This document shows positions 7,993 to 17,554 of a stretch of 64,000 nucleotides of DNA, piece by piece. The notes under the pieces were generated by a model that was given only the letters and a program-made list of their open reading frames with translations, was not told the DNA's origin and searched no databases. Made by a program: the position numbers and the translations under genes. Numbering within the stretch: position 1 is the first letter of the stretch; the number at the start of each line of letters is the position of its first letter. The stretch is from Desulfobacteraceae bacterium (GTDB taxonomy: Bacteria > Desulfobacterota > Desulfobacteria > Desulfobacterales > Desulfobacteraceae), in assembly GCA_024226935.1 (NCBI GenBank), contig JAAELK010000378.1, positions 22,432-86,431 on the forward strand, in the 5' to 3' direction.

Positions 7993-9306
7993 ATGTACAC
8001 GGTTTCGACCCTGACAAAGAAAATTAAATTTTTTCTTGAGGAGCGGTTTAATTTTTTGTGGATTACCGGGGAAATTTCCAATTATGCCGTGCCAGCTTCT
8101 GGTCATTCCTATTTTTCTTTGAAAGATGCAAACGCTGTCATCTCCTGTGTCATGTTTAAAAATCAGAAACGAGGCCTGAAGTTTACCCTGGAATCGGGCA
8201 TGAAAATTATAGGGCTTGCCAGGATTTCTCTGTATGAACCCCGGGGAGCCTATCAATTGATTTTTGAACATCTGGAGCCCGAAGGTGCAGGTTCTTTGCA
8301 GGTGGCCTTTGAACAATTAAAGAAAAAGTTGTTATCCCAGGGCCTTTTTGAAGACTCCCATAAAAAAAAGATCCCATTTTTACCCTCAACAATTTTTGTG
8401 ATCACTTCGGGAACATCTGCGGCTGTCCGTGATATCATACAGGTGGCAAAACGGCGGTTTGCCGGTTGCCATCTTAAAATTGTGCCTGTGCAGGTTCAGG
8501 GGGAAGCTGCCATAGTTCAGATTGTCGATGCCATTCAAGCTGTAAATCTGATTTCAAAACATGTTGATCTTATTATCCTTGCCCGGGGTGGCGGTTCCAT
8601 TGAAGATCTTTGTGCTTTTAATTGTGAAAAAGTGGCCAGGGCAATATTTAAATCCACAACTCCTGTAATAACAGGAATTGGTCATGAAACCGATTTTACC
8701 ATAGCCGATTTTGTTGCTGATCTCAGGGCCCCTACTCCATCGGCTGCGGCAGAACTTGCCCTTCCGGATAAAAATGCATTAATTCAACAAATTAACCGGC
8801 TTAAGGTCTCTTGTACCCATGTCATGAACCGGAAAACGGATTTTTTCCACCAGAAACTGGATGACCTTAACTCCCGGCTTAAAAATCCTGATCGAATATT
8901 GGATGATTTTAAGATTCGAATAAAAAACTATGATGCTAGGATAAAACGAAATCTTGAAACCAGGGTTTTGCACAATAAAGAAAGAGTTTTTTTGCTGCAA
9001 AAGATTCTGGAGGGGAAAACACCCCTGGACAAAATCCGGGAGCACCGAAATTGTGTGAGCAGATTAACCGCTGCCCTGGGACTTGGGATGGATAGGCGCC
9101 TTTCAGCCTGTAAAACAAAAATTCTGGAGATGGATGCAAAACTTGATGTTCTAAATCCTAAATCCATTCTGGATCGCGGTTATAGTATAGCCAGGATCCT
9201 GCCGGGAAAAAAAATACTCTTGGATGCCAAGGATGCAGCCCTGGACGACAAAATCGAAATAGTTTTATCTAAAGGACGCCTGGTTACCCGGGTGGAGGAA
9301 AAATAA
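7993..9306 (+). CDS. xseA: Exodeoxyribonuclease VII large subunit
   Basis: Catalytic subunit of exonuclease VII, which degrades single-stranded DNA in both directions during repair. It has the N-terminal OB-fold (residues ~1-95, WITGEISNY and GHSYFSLKD) and the catalytic domain with ITSGTSAAVRDI, ARGGGSIEDL and GIGHETDFTIADFVADLRAPTP split over residues ~130-260. A long coiled coil follows, then the C-terminal GYSIARI segment. An in-frame GTG at 7960 would add 11 residues; ATG 7993 places YTVSTLTKKIK at the family's usual N-terminus, so it is preferred. Neither start has a strong ribosome site. The stop codon directly abuts xseB. Confidence 0.95.
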   Translation: MYTVSTLTKKIKFFLEERFNFLWITGEISNYAVPASGHSYFSLKDANAVISCVMFKNQKRGLKFTLESGMKIIGLARISLYEPRGAYQLIFEHLEPEGAGSLQVAFEQLKKKLLSQGLFEDSHKKKIPFLPSTIFVITSGTSAAVRDIIQVAKRRFAGCHLKIVPVQVQGEAAIVQIVDAIQAVNLISKHVDLIILARGGGSIEDLCAFNCEKVARAIFKSTTPVITGIGHETDFTIADFVADLRAPTPSAAAELALPDKNALIQQINRLKVSCTHVMNRKTDFFHQKLDDLNSRLKNPDRILDDFKIRIKNYDARIKRNLETRVLHNKERVFLLQKILEGKTPLDKIREHRNCVSRLTAALGLGMDRRLSACKTKILEMDAKLDVLNPKSILDRGYSIARILPGKKILLDAKDAALDDKIEIVLSKGRLVTRVEEK

Positions 9307-9531
9307 ATGGCTAAAAAAACATTTGAAACTGCCTTAAAACAGCTTGAAGAGATAGTAAGAGAAATGGAATCTGGAGATCTGAGCCTTGAACAGGCAGTAA
9401 AAAAATATGAGGCAGGTATTAATCATTCTAAATATTGTCTGGATATTCTCGATCAAACTGAAAAAAAAATAAGTCAGTTAGTTTTAGGCAGTGACGGCTC
9501 CTTGAAGGAAGAACCCTTTGACAATGAATGA
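9307..9531 (+). CDS. xseB: Exodeoxyribonuclease VII small subunit
   Basis: A 74-residue helical-hairpin protein that wraps the coiled coil of XseA. The N-terminus FETALKQLEEIVREMESGDL is the family signature, followed by SLEQAVKKYEAGI. It begins immediately after the xseA stop codon and overlaps the start of ispA by 8 bases, so the subunits are made in a coupled way. Confidence 0.96.
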   Translation: MAKKTFETALKQLEEIVREMESGDLSLEQAVKKYEAGINHSKYCLDILDQTEKKISQLVLGSDGSLKEEPFDNE

Positions 9532-10468
9532 TCTTTCCTTTAATTTGTCCACATATTTAAAAGAGAATAAAGTTCTTATAGAGACCTGTCTTGTAAAGAT
9601 ACTCAGCCGGTTTGATCAAAATCGTGAATTAATTCAGGCCATGGCCCATTCTCTTATGGCCGGTGGAAAACGTCTTCGGCCTGTTCTGGGGCTGGCTGCT
9701 GCCAAAGCTTGTGGAGGCAATCCCCTTATTGCCCTGCCCGCCTGTTGCGCCATTGAGATGATCCATACCTATTCTTTAATCCATGATGACTTGCCGGCTC
9801 TTGATGATGACGATATGAGAAGAGGAGTTGCCACCTGCCATAAAAAATTTTCCGAGGCCACGGCTATTTTAGCAGGGGACGGTCTTTTAACCCATGCCTT
9901 TCAGGTATTAACCCAACCTGCCTCTTTGTTTGAATTTTATCCGGATAAAAAAATTCTTTTTGAACTTGTGGTTAGAATTTGCGATGCTGCCGGCATCAAT
10001 GGCATGGTGGAGGGACAGATGATAGACATGCAATCCCAATCTTCCATGCAAAAAGACACGAAAAAAAATATCGGGAATAAAAAAATTCTTTTAGAGCACT
10101 TAAAAAAAATACATGGCTTGAAAACCGGCAGAATGATATATGTCAGTGTGGAAGCAGGTGCCTTGAGCGTAGGGGCCGATTCACAGATGCTGACTTGCCT
10201 TGGGGAATATGCCGATAATATCGGCCTTGCCTTCCAGGTAATGGATGATATTTTAAATGTGGAAGGAGACCCCCAAATCATGGGAAAAGCGATAGGTTCC
10301 GATGTCTTGCATGACAAAATGACCTTTCCAGCTATCTTGGGTCTTGGGGAATCTAAGGCCTATGCAAGGCAATTGGTTGAAACTGCGTTGAGTTCCATTG
10401 AAGGGTTTGATAAAAAAGCTGACCCTTTACGGGCCATCGCCCATTATATTGTCGACCGGGATTGTTAA
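9524..10468 (+). CDS. ispA: (2E,6E)-farnesyl diphosphate synthase
   Basis: Joins isopentenyl and allylic diphosphates to make farnesyl (or geranyl) diphosphate. It has the first Asp-rich motif DDLPALDDDDMRRG, preceded by GGKRLRPVL, and the second, VMDDILNVEGD. The bulky residues before the first motif fit a short-chain synthase, though chain length cannot be fixed by eye. The ATG at 9524 overlaps the xseB stop by 8 bases, and a GAAGGAAG stretch lies upstream; a TTG two codons earlier is less likely. About 314 residues, in operon with dxs. Confidence 0.93.
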   Translation: MNDLSFNLSTYLKENKVLIETCLVKILSRFDQNRELIQAMAHSLMAGGKRLRPVLGLAAAKACGGNPLIALPACCAIEMIHTYSLIHDDLPALDDDDMRRGVATCHKKFSEATAILAGDGLLTHAFQVLTQPASLFEFYPDKKILFELVVRICDAAGINGMVEGQMIDMQSQSSMQKDTKKNIGNKKILLEHLKKIHGLKTGRMIYVSVEAGALSVGADSQMLTCLGEYADNIGLAFQVMDDILNVEGDPQIMGKAIGSDVLHDKMTFPAILGLGESKAYARQLVETALSSIEGFDKKADPLRAIAHYIVDRDC

Positions 10469-10526
10469 AGCAGATCGATGCAAAGATCTGCCAAAAAAAG
10501 CTTAAAACAAAAAAGGGTTAGATATA

Positions 10527-12443
10527 TTGAGTCTGCTTGAACAAATACATACTTCCAGTGATATTAAAAAATTATCACGTAATGAGTTGCCTCTGCTGGC
10601 AGCCCAAATCCGAAACAAAATGATTGATGTGGTTTCCAAAAATGGAGGACACCTGGCCTCCAGCCTGGGAGCTGTTGAACTCACTATAGCTATTCATTAT
10701 GTGTTTGATCTTCCTGGGGACACCCTGATCTGGGATGTGGGACATCAGTCCTATGCCCATAAAATTCTTACCGGAAGAAATCATAAGTTTGATACCCTGC
10801 GCCAATATAAGGGAATCTCCGGATTTGCAAAAATGAAGGAAAGTCCCTATGACGGGTTTACTGTGGGGCATTCTTCCACATCCATTTCCGCAGGACTTGG
10901 GATCTGTTATGCCAAGGGATTGAACCGGGATGATTCAGATGTGATTTCTGTTATTGGAGACGGATCTTTGACGGCAGGTTTAGCCTATGAAGGTTTGAAT
11001 CAGGCAGGGGATCTGAAACGAAAACTTATTGTGATCTTAAATGACAACGATATGTCTATTTCTCCCAATGTGGGTGCCCTGTCCTCTTATTTGAGTCGTA
11101 CTTTCTCTGCTAAGTATCTTCAGAACATGCGAAATCGATTTGGTGTGTTTTTGAAATCTCTTCCTAGGATCGGGGAGGATATGTATCATATTGCCAAACG
11201 ATCGGAGGAATCTTTTAAAGCTTTTGTAACCCCTGGTATGTTGTTTGAAGCCTTTAACTTTGATTATTTTGGTCCCATTGATGGTCATAATCTGGATCAT
11301 TTAATTGATATTTTGACCAATATTAAAAATCCGGATTCTCCGGTACTTCTCCATGTGACAACCGTCAAGGGAAAAGGATATCCACCTGCGGAAAAAAATC
11401 CAGTCTATTTTCATGGAGTGGGATCATTTGCCATCGATACGGGTAAAAGCAATAAAAAATCTGAACCTGTGCCCTCTTATACCCAGGTTTTTGGATCTCA
11501 TATGGTCAAATTTGCTAAAACCAATAAGAAAATTGTAGCTGTTACAGCTGCCATGCCGGAAGGAACCGGGTTAATTGAATTTTCAAAACAATATGAGGAC
11601 CGGTTTATCGATGTGGGCATTGCCGAACAGCATGCAGTCACTTTTTCTGCAGGTCTTGCTTCCAAGGGGGCAAAACCTGTGGTGGCCATATATTCTACTT
11701 TTCTCCAACGGGCCTATGATCAAATTCTCCATGATGTGTGTATTGATGCCCATCCTGTTGTTTTTGCCATTGATCGGGGGGGGATTGTAGGAGAAGATGG
11801 ACCCACCCACCACGGATTGTTTGATTTTTCATATTTAAGAAGTATGCCCAATATGACTATTATGTCGCCCATGGATGAGAACGAACTGGCCAGGATGCTT
11901 CTGACCGCCATTAATCACGATGGGCCCATTGCCCTGAGATATCCCAGGGGCAAGGGGGCAGGCGTTAAAATCCAGGAAAATGTTAAACCCCTTGAAATTG
12001 GCCATGCCCAAGTGGTACGAGAAGGAGCTGATCTGTTGATCATTGCCATTGGACAGTCTGTTTTTGAGGCGGTTACTGCGGCAAAGCAATTGGCTCAAAA
12101 GAAAATTTTTGCCACGGTAATAAATGCTCGATTCGTAAAACCCCTTGATTCTGCACTTTTTCTGGAAAAAGCAAGGCGGATTAAAAAAATTATCACCGTG
12201 GAGGAACATGTGCTGGCTGGTGGATTTGGATCGGCTATTTTGGAGATGTATGCCGACAACGGCATAACAAACCTTGAATTTAAACGAATAGGTATTGATA
12301 ATAAATTTGTGGAGCATGGTCCCCAAAAACTTTTAAAAAGAGACTATGGGATAGATGCTGCTGCTATTATTGCAGCAGGTTTAGATTTAACAGAATCGGA
12401 TTTAACAGGGTTTGGCCCAGATGACATCAAAAAAAACGCTTAA
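10527..12443 (+). CDS. dxs: 1-deoxy-D-xylulose-5-phosphate synthase
   Basis: The first enzyme of the MEP isoprenoid pathway; it condenses pyruvate and glyceraldehyde-3-phosphate with thiamine diphosphate. The 638-residue length is standard. Seen: GGHLASSLGAVELT, DVGHQSYAHKILTGR, the ThDP-Mg motif GDGSLTAGLAYEGLN with NDNDMSISPN, and the pyrimidine-domain motif DVGIAEQHAVTFSAGLA with YSTFLQRAYDQ. It starts with TTG at 10527. Its last 23 bases overlap the start of tlyA. It sits next to ispA, and ispD lies about 45 kb away in this window. Confidence 0.97.
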   Translation: MSLLEQIHTSSDIKKLSRNELPLLAAQIRNKMIDVVSKNGGHLASSLGAVELTIAIHYVFDLPGDTLIWDVGHQSYAHKILTGRNHKFDTLRQYKGISGFAKMKESPYDGFTVGHSSTSISAGLGICYAKGLNRDDSDVISVIGDGSLTAGLAYEGLNQAGDLKRKLIVILNDNDMSISPNVGALSSYLSRTFSAKYLQNMRNRFGVFLKSLPRIGEDMYHIAKRSEESFKAFVTPGMLFEAFNFDYFGPIDGHNLDHLIDILTNIKNPDSPVLLHVTTVKGKGYPPAEKNPVYFHGVGSFAIDTGKSNKKSEPVPSYTQVFGSHMVKFAKTNKKIVAVTAAMPEGTGLIEFSKQYEDRFIDVGIAEQHAVTFSAGLASKGAKPVVAIYSTFLQRAYDQILHDVCIDAHPVVFAIDRGGIVGEDGPTHHGLFDFSYLRSMPNMTIMSPMDENELARMLLTAINHDGPIALRYPRGKGAGVKIQENVKPLEIGHAQVVREGADLLIIAIGQSVFEAVTAAKQLAQKKIFATVINARFVKPLDSALFLEKARRIKKIITVEEHVLAGGFGSAILEMYADNGITNLEFKRIGIDNKFVEHGPQKLLKRDYGIDAAAIIAAGLDLTESDLTGFGPDDIKKNA

Positions 12444-13194
12444 AAAAAGGCTGGATCTGATCCTGGTTGAAAAGGAGTTGATCCCTTCCAGACATAGGGC
12501 AAAAGCCATGATCATGGCCGGTAAGGTATTGGTAAATGATAGTGTTGTTGATAAACCGGGGTCTCTGGTGGATCCCCTTTCATCCATCATAGTCAAGCAG
12601 GATGATAACCCCTATGTCAGTCGGGGGGGGCTTAAACTTGAAAAAGCCTTGAAAAGTTTTCCCATATGTGTGAAAAATCTTATCTGTCTGGATATAGGAG
12701 CATCCACCGGTGGATTTACCGACTGTTTGCTACAGTTCGGAGCAAAAAAAGTCTATGCCGTGGATGTGGGATATGGGCAACTGGACTGGAAATTAAGGCA
12801 GGACGACCGGGTGGTGGTAATTGAACGGAGTAATATCCGACATCTGGTCTATGGGATAATAAATGAAAAAGTGGATATGGTGGTGGCAGATACCTCTTTT
12901 ATCTCATTAAAAACAGTTATTCCCGCAGCTGAAAAATTTATGCGGGAAGGTACCGGGGTTTTGGCACTGATTAAACCCCAATTTGAAGCAGGAAAAGAAA
13001 ATGTCGGCAAAGGTGGTGTTATAAAGGATCCGGAAATCAGAAAAAAGGTGGTTCGGCAGATTCAGGCTTTTTTCAAAACCAGGGGATACAAGGTTAATGA
13101 TGTGGTACCCTCCCCTATTCTGGGCCCTAAAGGGAACGAAGAGTATATTATATCCCTTACGTTTACTGCAAAAGTAAAGGACACTATTATTTGA
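12421..13194 (+). CDS. tlyA: TlyA family rRNA 2'-O-methyltransferase (hemolysin A family)
   Basis: A 257-residue protein with an N-terminal S4 RNA-binding domain (KRLDLILVEKELIPSRHRAK, residues ~7-65) and an FtsJ-like SAM-dependent methyltransferase domain (LDIGASTGGFTDCLLQFGA, then VYAVDVGYGQLDWKLR). Family members methylate ribose 2'-OH groups of 16S/23S rRNA. The motif GKGGVIKDPEIR near the C-terminus is typical. The ATG at 12421 overlaps dxs by 23 bases. The name hemolysin is historical. Confidence 0.92.
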   Translation: MTSKKTLKKRLDLILVEKELIPSRHRAKAMIMAGKVLVNDSVVDKPGSLVDPLSSIIVKQDDNPYVSRGGLKLEKALKSFPICVKNLICLDIGASTGGFTDCLLQFGAKKVYAVDVGYGQLDWKLRQDDRVVVIERSNIRHLVYGIINEKVDMVVADTSFISLKTVIPAAEKFMREGTGVLALIKPQFEAGKENVGKGGVIKDPEIRKKVVRQIQAFFKTRGYKVNDVVPSPILGPKGNEEYIISLTFTAKVKDTII

Positions 13195-13222
13195 ATATTA
13201 TTAATTATTTAAAGGAGCAGTA

Positions 13223-15292
13223 ATGAGCGAAGATATCAAAACCATGAGAAATGTGGCTCTGGCGGGTCATGGAGGTGCCGGCAAGACTACTCTTGCTGAA
13301 GCTATGCTATTTGAAGCTGGGGTTACCAATCGCCTTGGATCGGTTGAAGAAGGCAATACTGTTATGGATTTCCAACCTGAAGAAACCAAAAAACAGCAGA
13401 GTATCAATACATCTTTTATTAAATATACCCACAACAAGCATACAATTACCTTGATGGATACCCCTGGTGATCAGAATTTCTTTTCCGCTGCTAAAACCTG
13501 TTTTCCCGTTGCCGACTCCATGGCCTTTGTCATCGACGGTGTTGGCGGTCCTTCGGCAATGACTGAAGAAGCAGCTGCCTGTGCTCTTGAATATAATTTA
13601 CCAGCCTTGGTGATTGTCAATAAACTGGATAGGGAAAGATCCGATTTTGATACCTGTATTACCGCCTGTAAATCAGCTCTTAAGAAAAAAATAGTCCCCA
13701 TCTGTTATCCCATTGGCCGGGAAGATGATTTTAAAGGGATCGTCAATCTTGTTTCCGGACAGGCCTATGAATATGATGATAAGGGTAAAGCCAAACGGAT
13801 TGATATTCCTGTTGATATGGCCGAAGAGATGGCATTGGCAAAGGAAGAATTTATCGAGAATATTGCTGAACTTGATGATGATCTTCTTGAAAAATATCTG
13901 GAAGGTGAAGAAATTTGCGAAGAGGAACTCAAGGTTACTTTCCGCCAGGGTGTTCTGGATGCACAGTTCTATCCGGCCATCTGCACCTCTGCCACTAAAA
14001 TGATTGGTATCGATACAGTCTTTGATTTTATCAATGATTTCATGCCCTCTCCTCTGGACCGGGGTGATTGGACTGCCTTGGACGCAAATGGTGAGAAAGT
14101 TGTAGTTTCACCGGATCCTACAGCAGAATTTTGCGGATTTGTTTTTGCCACCATCGTTGATCCTTATGCAGGAAGACTTTCTCTTTTCCGGGTAATTGCA
14201 GGAACCCTGGGCAAAGAGGGTAATATTTTTAATGTAACCAAGGATTCCAAGGAACGGTTTTCCCAATTATTGGAAATTGCCGGTAAAGAACAAAAATCGA
14301 TTACCTCAGCTCTTCCTGGTTCCATTGTGGCGGTTGCCAAACTTAAGGATACCTTGACAGGCGATACTCTAACAGGAGGCAAAGAGATTCAAATTCCAGC
14401 TCCAGCTCCCATGCCCCCGGTTATTTCCTTTGCTATTTCTCCGAAATCCAAAAATGATGAAGATAAAATTCATGAAGCAATCCGTAAGATCTTAGAAGAG
14501 GATACTGGACTTCAACTTAAACGGGAAGAAGAGACCAAACAGACCATTCTTTCCGGTCGGGGATTGGTTCACATTGAAACCACAGCAGATAAAATTTTAA
14601 GGAAATTTAATGTGGCCATGGAGATCGCAACACCCACCGTGGCCTATAGGGAAACCTTCAAGAAAAAAATTCGTGTCCAGGGTAAACATAAAAAACAATC
14701 CGGTGGCCATGGTCAGTTTGGTGATTGCTGGATTGTTTTAGAACCTCTTACCAAGGGAAGCGGATTTGAATTTGTTGATAAAATTGTGGGTGGTGTCATT
14801 CCTAAAAATTATATTCCGGCGGTGGAAGCCGGAGTAAGAGAAAGTTCAAAAAACGGTATCCTGGCCGGGTTCCCCTGTGTGGACTTCAGGGTCACCGTGG
14901 ATTATGGTTCATATCATTCCGTTGACTCTTCTGAAATGGCGTTTAAAACAGCAGGTTCCATTGCTTTTAAAAGTGCGGCCAAAGATGCCAGGCCTGTTTT
15001 GCTGGAACCCATAATGAAAATTTCTGTCAAAGTACCTGAAGATGCCACAGGGGACATCATGGGGGATATGAATTCCAGACGTGGTCGGGTGTTGGGTATG
15101 GATTCCGAAGATGCAAAACAGATCATCAATGCCCTTGTTCCCATGTCGGAAATACTCAGGTATGCACCTGATTTAAGTTCCATGACCGGCGGGCGGGGAA
15201 CTTTTACCATGGAATTTGAGCATTATGATGAAGTTCCGGTGGATCTTTCCAGGAAGATAATAGAAAAGGTCAATGCAGCAAAAGAAGCTTAG
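13223..15292 (+). CDS. EF-G-like translational GTPase (EF-G2 type)
   Basis: A 689-residue translational GTPase with all five EF-G domains. The P-loop is GHGGAGKT (residues 15-22) rather than the canonical AHIDAGKTT; switch II reads DTPGDQNF instead of DTPGHVDF; NKLD (G4) is intact. This pattern matches the EF-G2-like paralogue group, not the main fusA product. There are no ribosomal genes nearby, so it is probably a second copy with a specialised or unknown role. AAAGGAG lies seven bases before the ATG. It follows tlyA by 28 bp and ends at a strong terminator. Confidence 0.85.
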   Translation: MSEDIKTMRNVALAGHGGAGKTTLAEAMLFEAGVTNRLGSVEEGNTVMDFQPEETKKQQSINTSFIKYTHNKHTITLMDTPGDQNFFSAAKTCFPVADSMAFVIDGVGGPSAMTEEAAACALEYNLPALVIVNKLDRERSDFDTCITACKSALKKKIVPICYPIGREDDFKGIVNLVSGQAYEYDDKGKAKRIDIPVDMAEEMALAKEEFIENIAELDDDLLEKYLEGEEICEEELKVTFRQGVLDAQFYPAICTSATKMIGIDTVFDFINDFMPSPLDRGDWTALDANGEKVVVSPDPTAEFCGFVFATIVDPYAGRLSLFRVIAGTLGKEGNIFNVTKDSKERFSQLLEIAGKEQKSITSALPGSIVAVAKLKDTLTGDTLTGGKEIQIPAPAPMPPVISFAISPKSKNDEDKIHEAIRKILEEDTGLQLKREEETKQTILSGRGLVHIETTADKILRKFNVAMEIATPTVAYRETFKKKIRVQGKHKKQSGGHGQFGDCWIVLEPLTKGSGFEFVDKIVGGVIPKNYIPAVEAGVRESSKNGILAGFPCVDFRVTVDYGSYHSVDSSEMAFKTAGSIAFKSAAKDARPVLLEPIMKISVKVPEDATGDIMGDMNSRRGRVLGMDSEDAKQIINALVPMSEILRYAPDLSSMTGGRGTFTMEFEHYDEVPVDLSRKIIEKVNAAKEA

Positions 15293-15312
15293 ATAGATTA
15301 AAAAAATAATGA

Positions 15313-15359
15313 CGAGGCCAGAGTAAGCAACTATTCTTACTTTGGCCTCGTTTTTTTTT
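15313..15359 (+). terminator. Intrinsic terminator after the EF-G2-like gene
   Basis: CGAGGCCAGAGTAAG (15313-15327) pairs with CTTACTTTGGCCTCG (15336-15350) around an 8-base loop and is followed by nine T. It closes the long xseA-to-EF-G2 transcription unit. Confidence 0.94.
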
Positions 15360-15440
15360 ATGAGAGATTTTTTGCCCAAAACGCGAGGACGTTTAAAATT
15401 TTGTGTCAGTTAACTAAAAGCACACCGTTGTTTATATATA

Positions 15441-15470
15441 TTGTTCAGCATTCCAATTTAATGTTATACT
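15441..15470 (+). promoter_or_regulatory. Candidate promoter of the HEAT/receiver gene
   Basis: TTGTTC (15441-15446) and TATACT (15465-15470) are 18 bases apart. The rest of the 15360-15634 gap is AT-rich and shows no gene, tRNA or convincing riboswitch. Confidence 0.35.
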
Positions 15471-15634
15471 TTACCAATATATTTCTTAAGGTAAAAATAT
15501 AAAAAAATGAGTCGATAAGACATCTGCCTTACCCATGAGACGAAATTCATTTATGGTGATACGAATTTACTGATCAAAAAATGATATTAAAATAAATTTT
15601 CTAACAACATAAAAGGTTATTAAAAAGTAACAAT

Positions 15635-17311
15635 ATGTCTAAAATTAATAAAGAAGATTTTTTTCAGGAGCTATCATTTTGTTTAAAGGAAAAAGATGTT
15701 GTAAAGGCAAAAGCATTACTTCAGTTTGTTTTCAATTCTGATGCAGATGTTAGTGTTCAGAAAAAAACTATGTTAGAGCTTATCAATGGGCCTGAAATGG
15801 TTGTTTTTCCCATACTTGAATATTTAGTAAATGCAGATATATCAGATTCTGGAATCCAGGACGCCCTTTATTTGCTTATTCTCGATAAAGCATACAATAA
15901 CACTGAACTTACTGTAAAATTTATCAATGAGGGCGATAAAGGAGTCCGGCTGTTGTTTATCAAAGCTGTCGGTGAATTATTTCTGACCGAAGTAGCCTCA
16001 GAACTTCAGAAAATTATTACTGAAGAAAATGATAAAGATATTATAATTGAAGCTATAAATGCGTTGGGGAAACTAAGAGTATTGGATGCATTGCCCACAA
16101 TTGCAGATATGGCTAAAGTACCGGATAGAGATATTCAAAAAGCGGCTGTTTTCGCTATCTCAAAATCCGGAATTACAGATGCGGTTGACCAGCTGATGGG
16201 TTTTATAGGAGATGATGACCAGACTAATATCGTGACAATAGAGGCACTTGCTAATATCCAGGATTTATATGCCATTGACATTTTGGCCAATCTTTTAGGT
16301 TCCAGTGATACGATCGTCCGGGATACTGCCATTGACCAGTTATTGAAACTGGGCGAAAAATCTGTTCCGATTCTCACCAAATCATTACAGAATACAGATG
16401 AGGACCGCCTTATTCATATTATTACCATTTTAGGGTATATAGCAGATCCTTCTGCGGTCATCCCGATTCTTGATATTGTCAATACTCAACCGAAAAATGC
16501 AAATATCCGCCAGGCCGCTTATGAGGCACTGGAACGTATCCATTCTCCAGATACATTAATCAGTCTTGTTAAAGGACTAAAGGACCCTGTGGAAACAGTT
16601 AGAATGAGTGCGGCAAGAGCTGTAAACAAGAATCTTTCAATTGCCATGGTGGCAGGGCTTCGGAATGAAATACGAAAAGGTAGCATAAAGTCAAGGCTCT
16701 TAGTTGCCACCCTGATAGATTCTGATGCAGCCAATTTATACGAATATCTTGTGAAGGAAGATGAATTTTTAAAGATTGCCCATGACCATGTTACTGGAAA
16801 AGCCGATCTTGAAACAAAGAGAACTTTCTTAAGGCATATGTCCAGTATAGGTCAAAAAGAGTTTATAAAGAAGGTTTCCAAAAAATCTTCAAAAAAGGTA
16901 AACGCTATTGATAATCAGGCTCGTATTATCGTAATTGATGATTCAAAAATGATACTCAAACTTCTGACAAACAAATTGACAGCCATTGGCTTTAGGCCAA
17001 TAACATTTGATAAACCAGAAGAGGCCTTGCCTGAGATTTTGAATAAAAGACCGAATCTCATCATTACAGACTTGAATATGCCAAAAATCAATGGTCTTGA
17101 ACTGAGCCGTGTGGTTCGTAAAAAATATGATCATAAGAATGTGCCCATTCTTATGATTACGACTCAAAGCAATTTTAAAGATGAAAAAGTTGAAGGCATG
17201 GGTCAAGATGATTCTATTTTTGCTAAAACCGGTATCAATAAAATCCTTTATAAACCGTTTACTGATGAAGAGTTTAAGAACGCCATAAAGTTATTTTTGA
17301 AGTTTAACTAA
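15635..17311 (+). CDS. HEAT-repeat protein with C-terminal response-regulator receiver domain
   Basis: A 558-residue protein. Residues ~1-425 are tandem HEAT-like helical repeats (for example AINALGKLRVLDALPTIADM, EALANIQDLYAIDILANLLG), a protein-protein interaction scaffold. Residues 429-558 are a CheY-like receiver: acidic pair DD at 435-436, phospho-acceptor Asp479 in ITDLNMP, Thr509 in MITT and Lys540 in YKPF, so it should accept phosphate. No DNA-binding or enzyme domain is present, so it probably works by changing protein contacts when phosphorylated. It has no adjacent kinase and is transcribed alone. The partner and pathway are unknown. Confidence 0.85.
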   Translation: MSKINKEDFFQELSFCLKEKDVVKAKALLQFVFNSDADVSVQKKTMLELINGPEMVVFPILEYLVNADISDSGIQDALYLLILDKAYNNTELTVKFINEGDKGVRLLFIKAVGELFLTEVASELQKIITEENDKDIIIEAINALGKLRVLDALPTIADMAKVPDRDIQKAAVFAISKSGITDAVDQLMGFIGDDDQTNIVTIEALANIQDLYAIDILANLLGSSDTIVRDTAIDQLLKLGEKSVPILTKSLQNTDEDRLIHIITILGYIADPSAVIPILDIVNTQPKNANIRQAAYEALERIHSPDTLISLVKGLKDPVETVRMSAARAVNKNLSIAMVAGLRNEIRKGSIKSRLLVATLIDSDAANLYEYLVKEDEFLKIAHDHVTGKADLETKRTFLRHMSSIGQKEFIKKVSKKSSKKVNAIDNQARIIVIDDSKMILKLLTNKLTAIGFRPITFDKPEEALPEILNKRPNLIITDLNMPKINGLELSRVVRKKYDHKNVPILMITTQSNFKDEKVEGMGQDDSIFAKTGINKILYKPFTDEEFKNAIKLFLKFN

Positions 17312-17337
17312 ATAGAGGTTGGAATTAGAGCCCAGGA

Positions 17338-17523
17338 TCAGCTGGTATATGTTGCAGAATGCTTTCGATCATTGTAATCCTGGAACAAATATTTAATGGT
17401 GCTCTTAATATAATTGGCTTTTTTATTAAATCCCTTGAATAGGATTTTGCTGGCCTCCTCCACTGCATCCGGTAGCAGAGCAATGGAGGAGATTCCGTCA
17501 AAGGCAATTCTATAACTATTTGT
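17338..17523 (-). other. Possible gene relic (61 open codons without a start)
   Basis: The minus strand is open between in-frame stops at 17524-17526 and 17338-17340 and reads protein-like (segments DGISSIALLPDAVEEASKIL, KSTIKYLFQDYND), but has no ATG, GTG or TTG with a ribosome site. It may be the decayed C-terminus of a gene. The family is not recognised. Confidence 0.25.
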
Positions 17524-17554
17524 TCAATATTACCTATTATTTCTGATTATTGAT

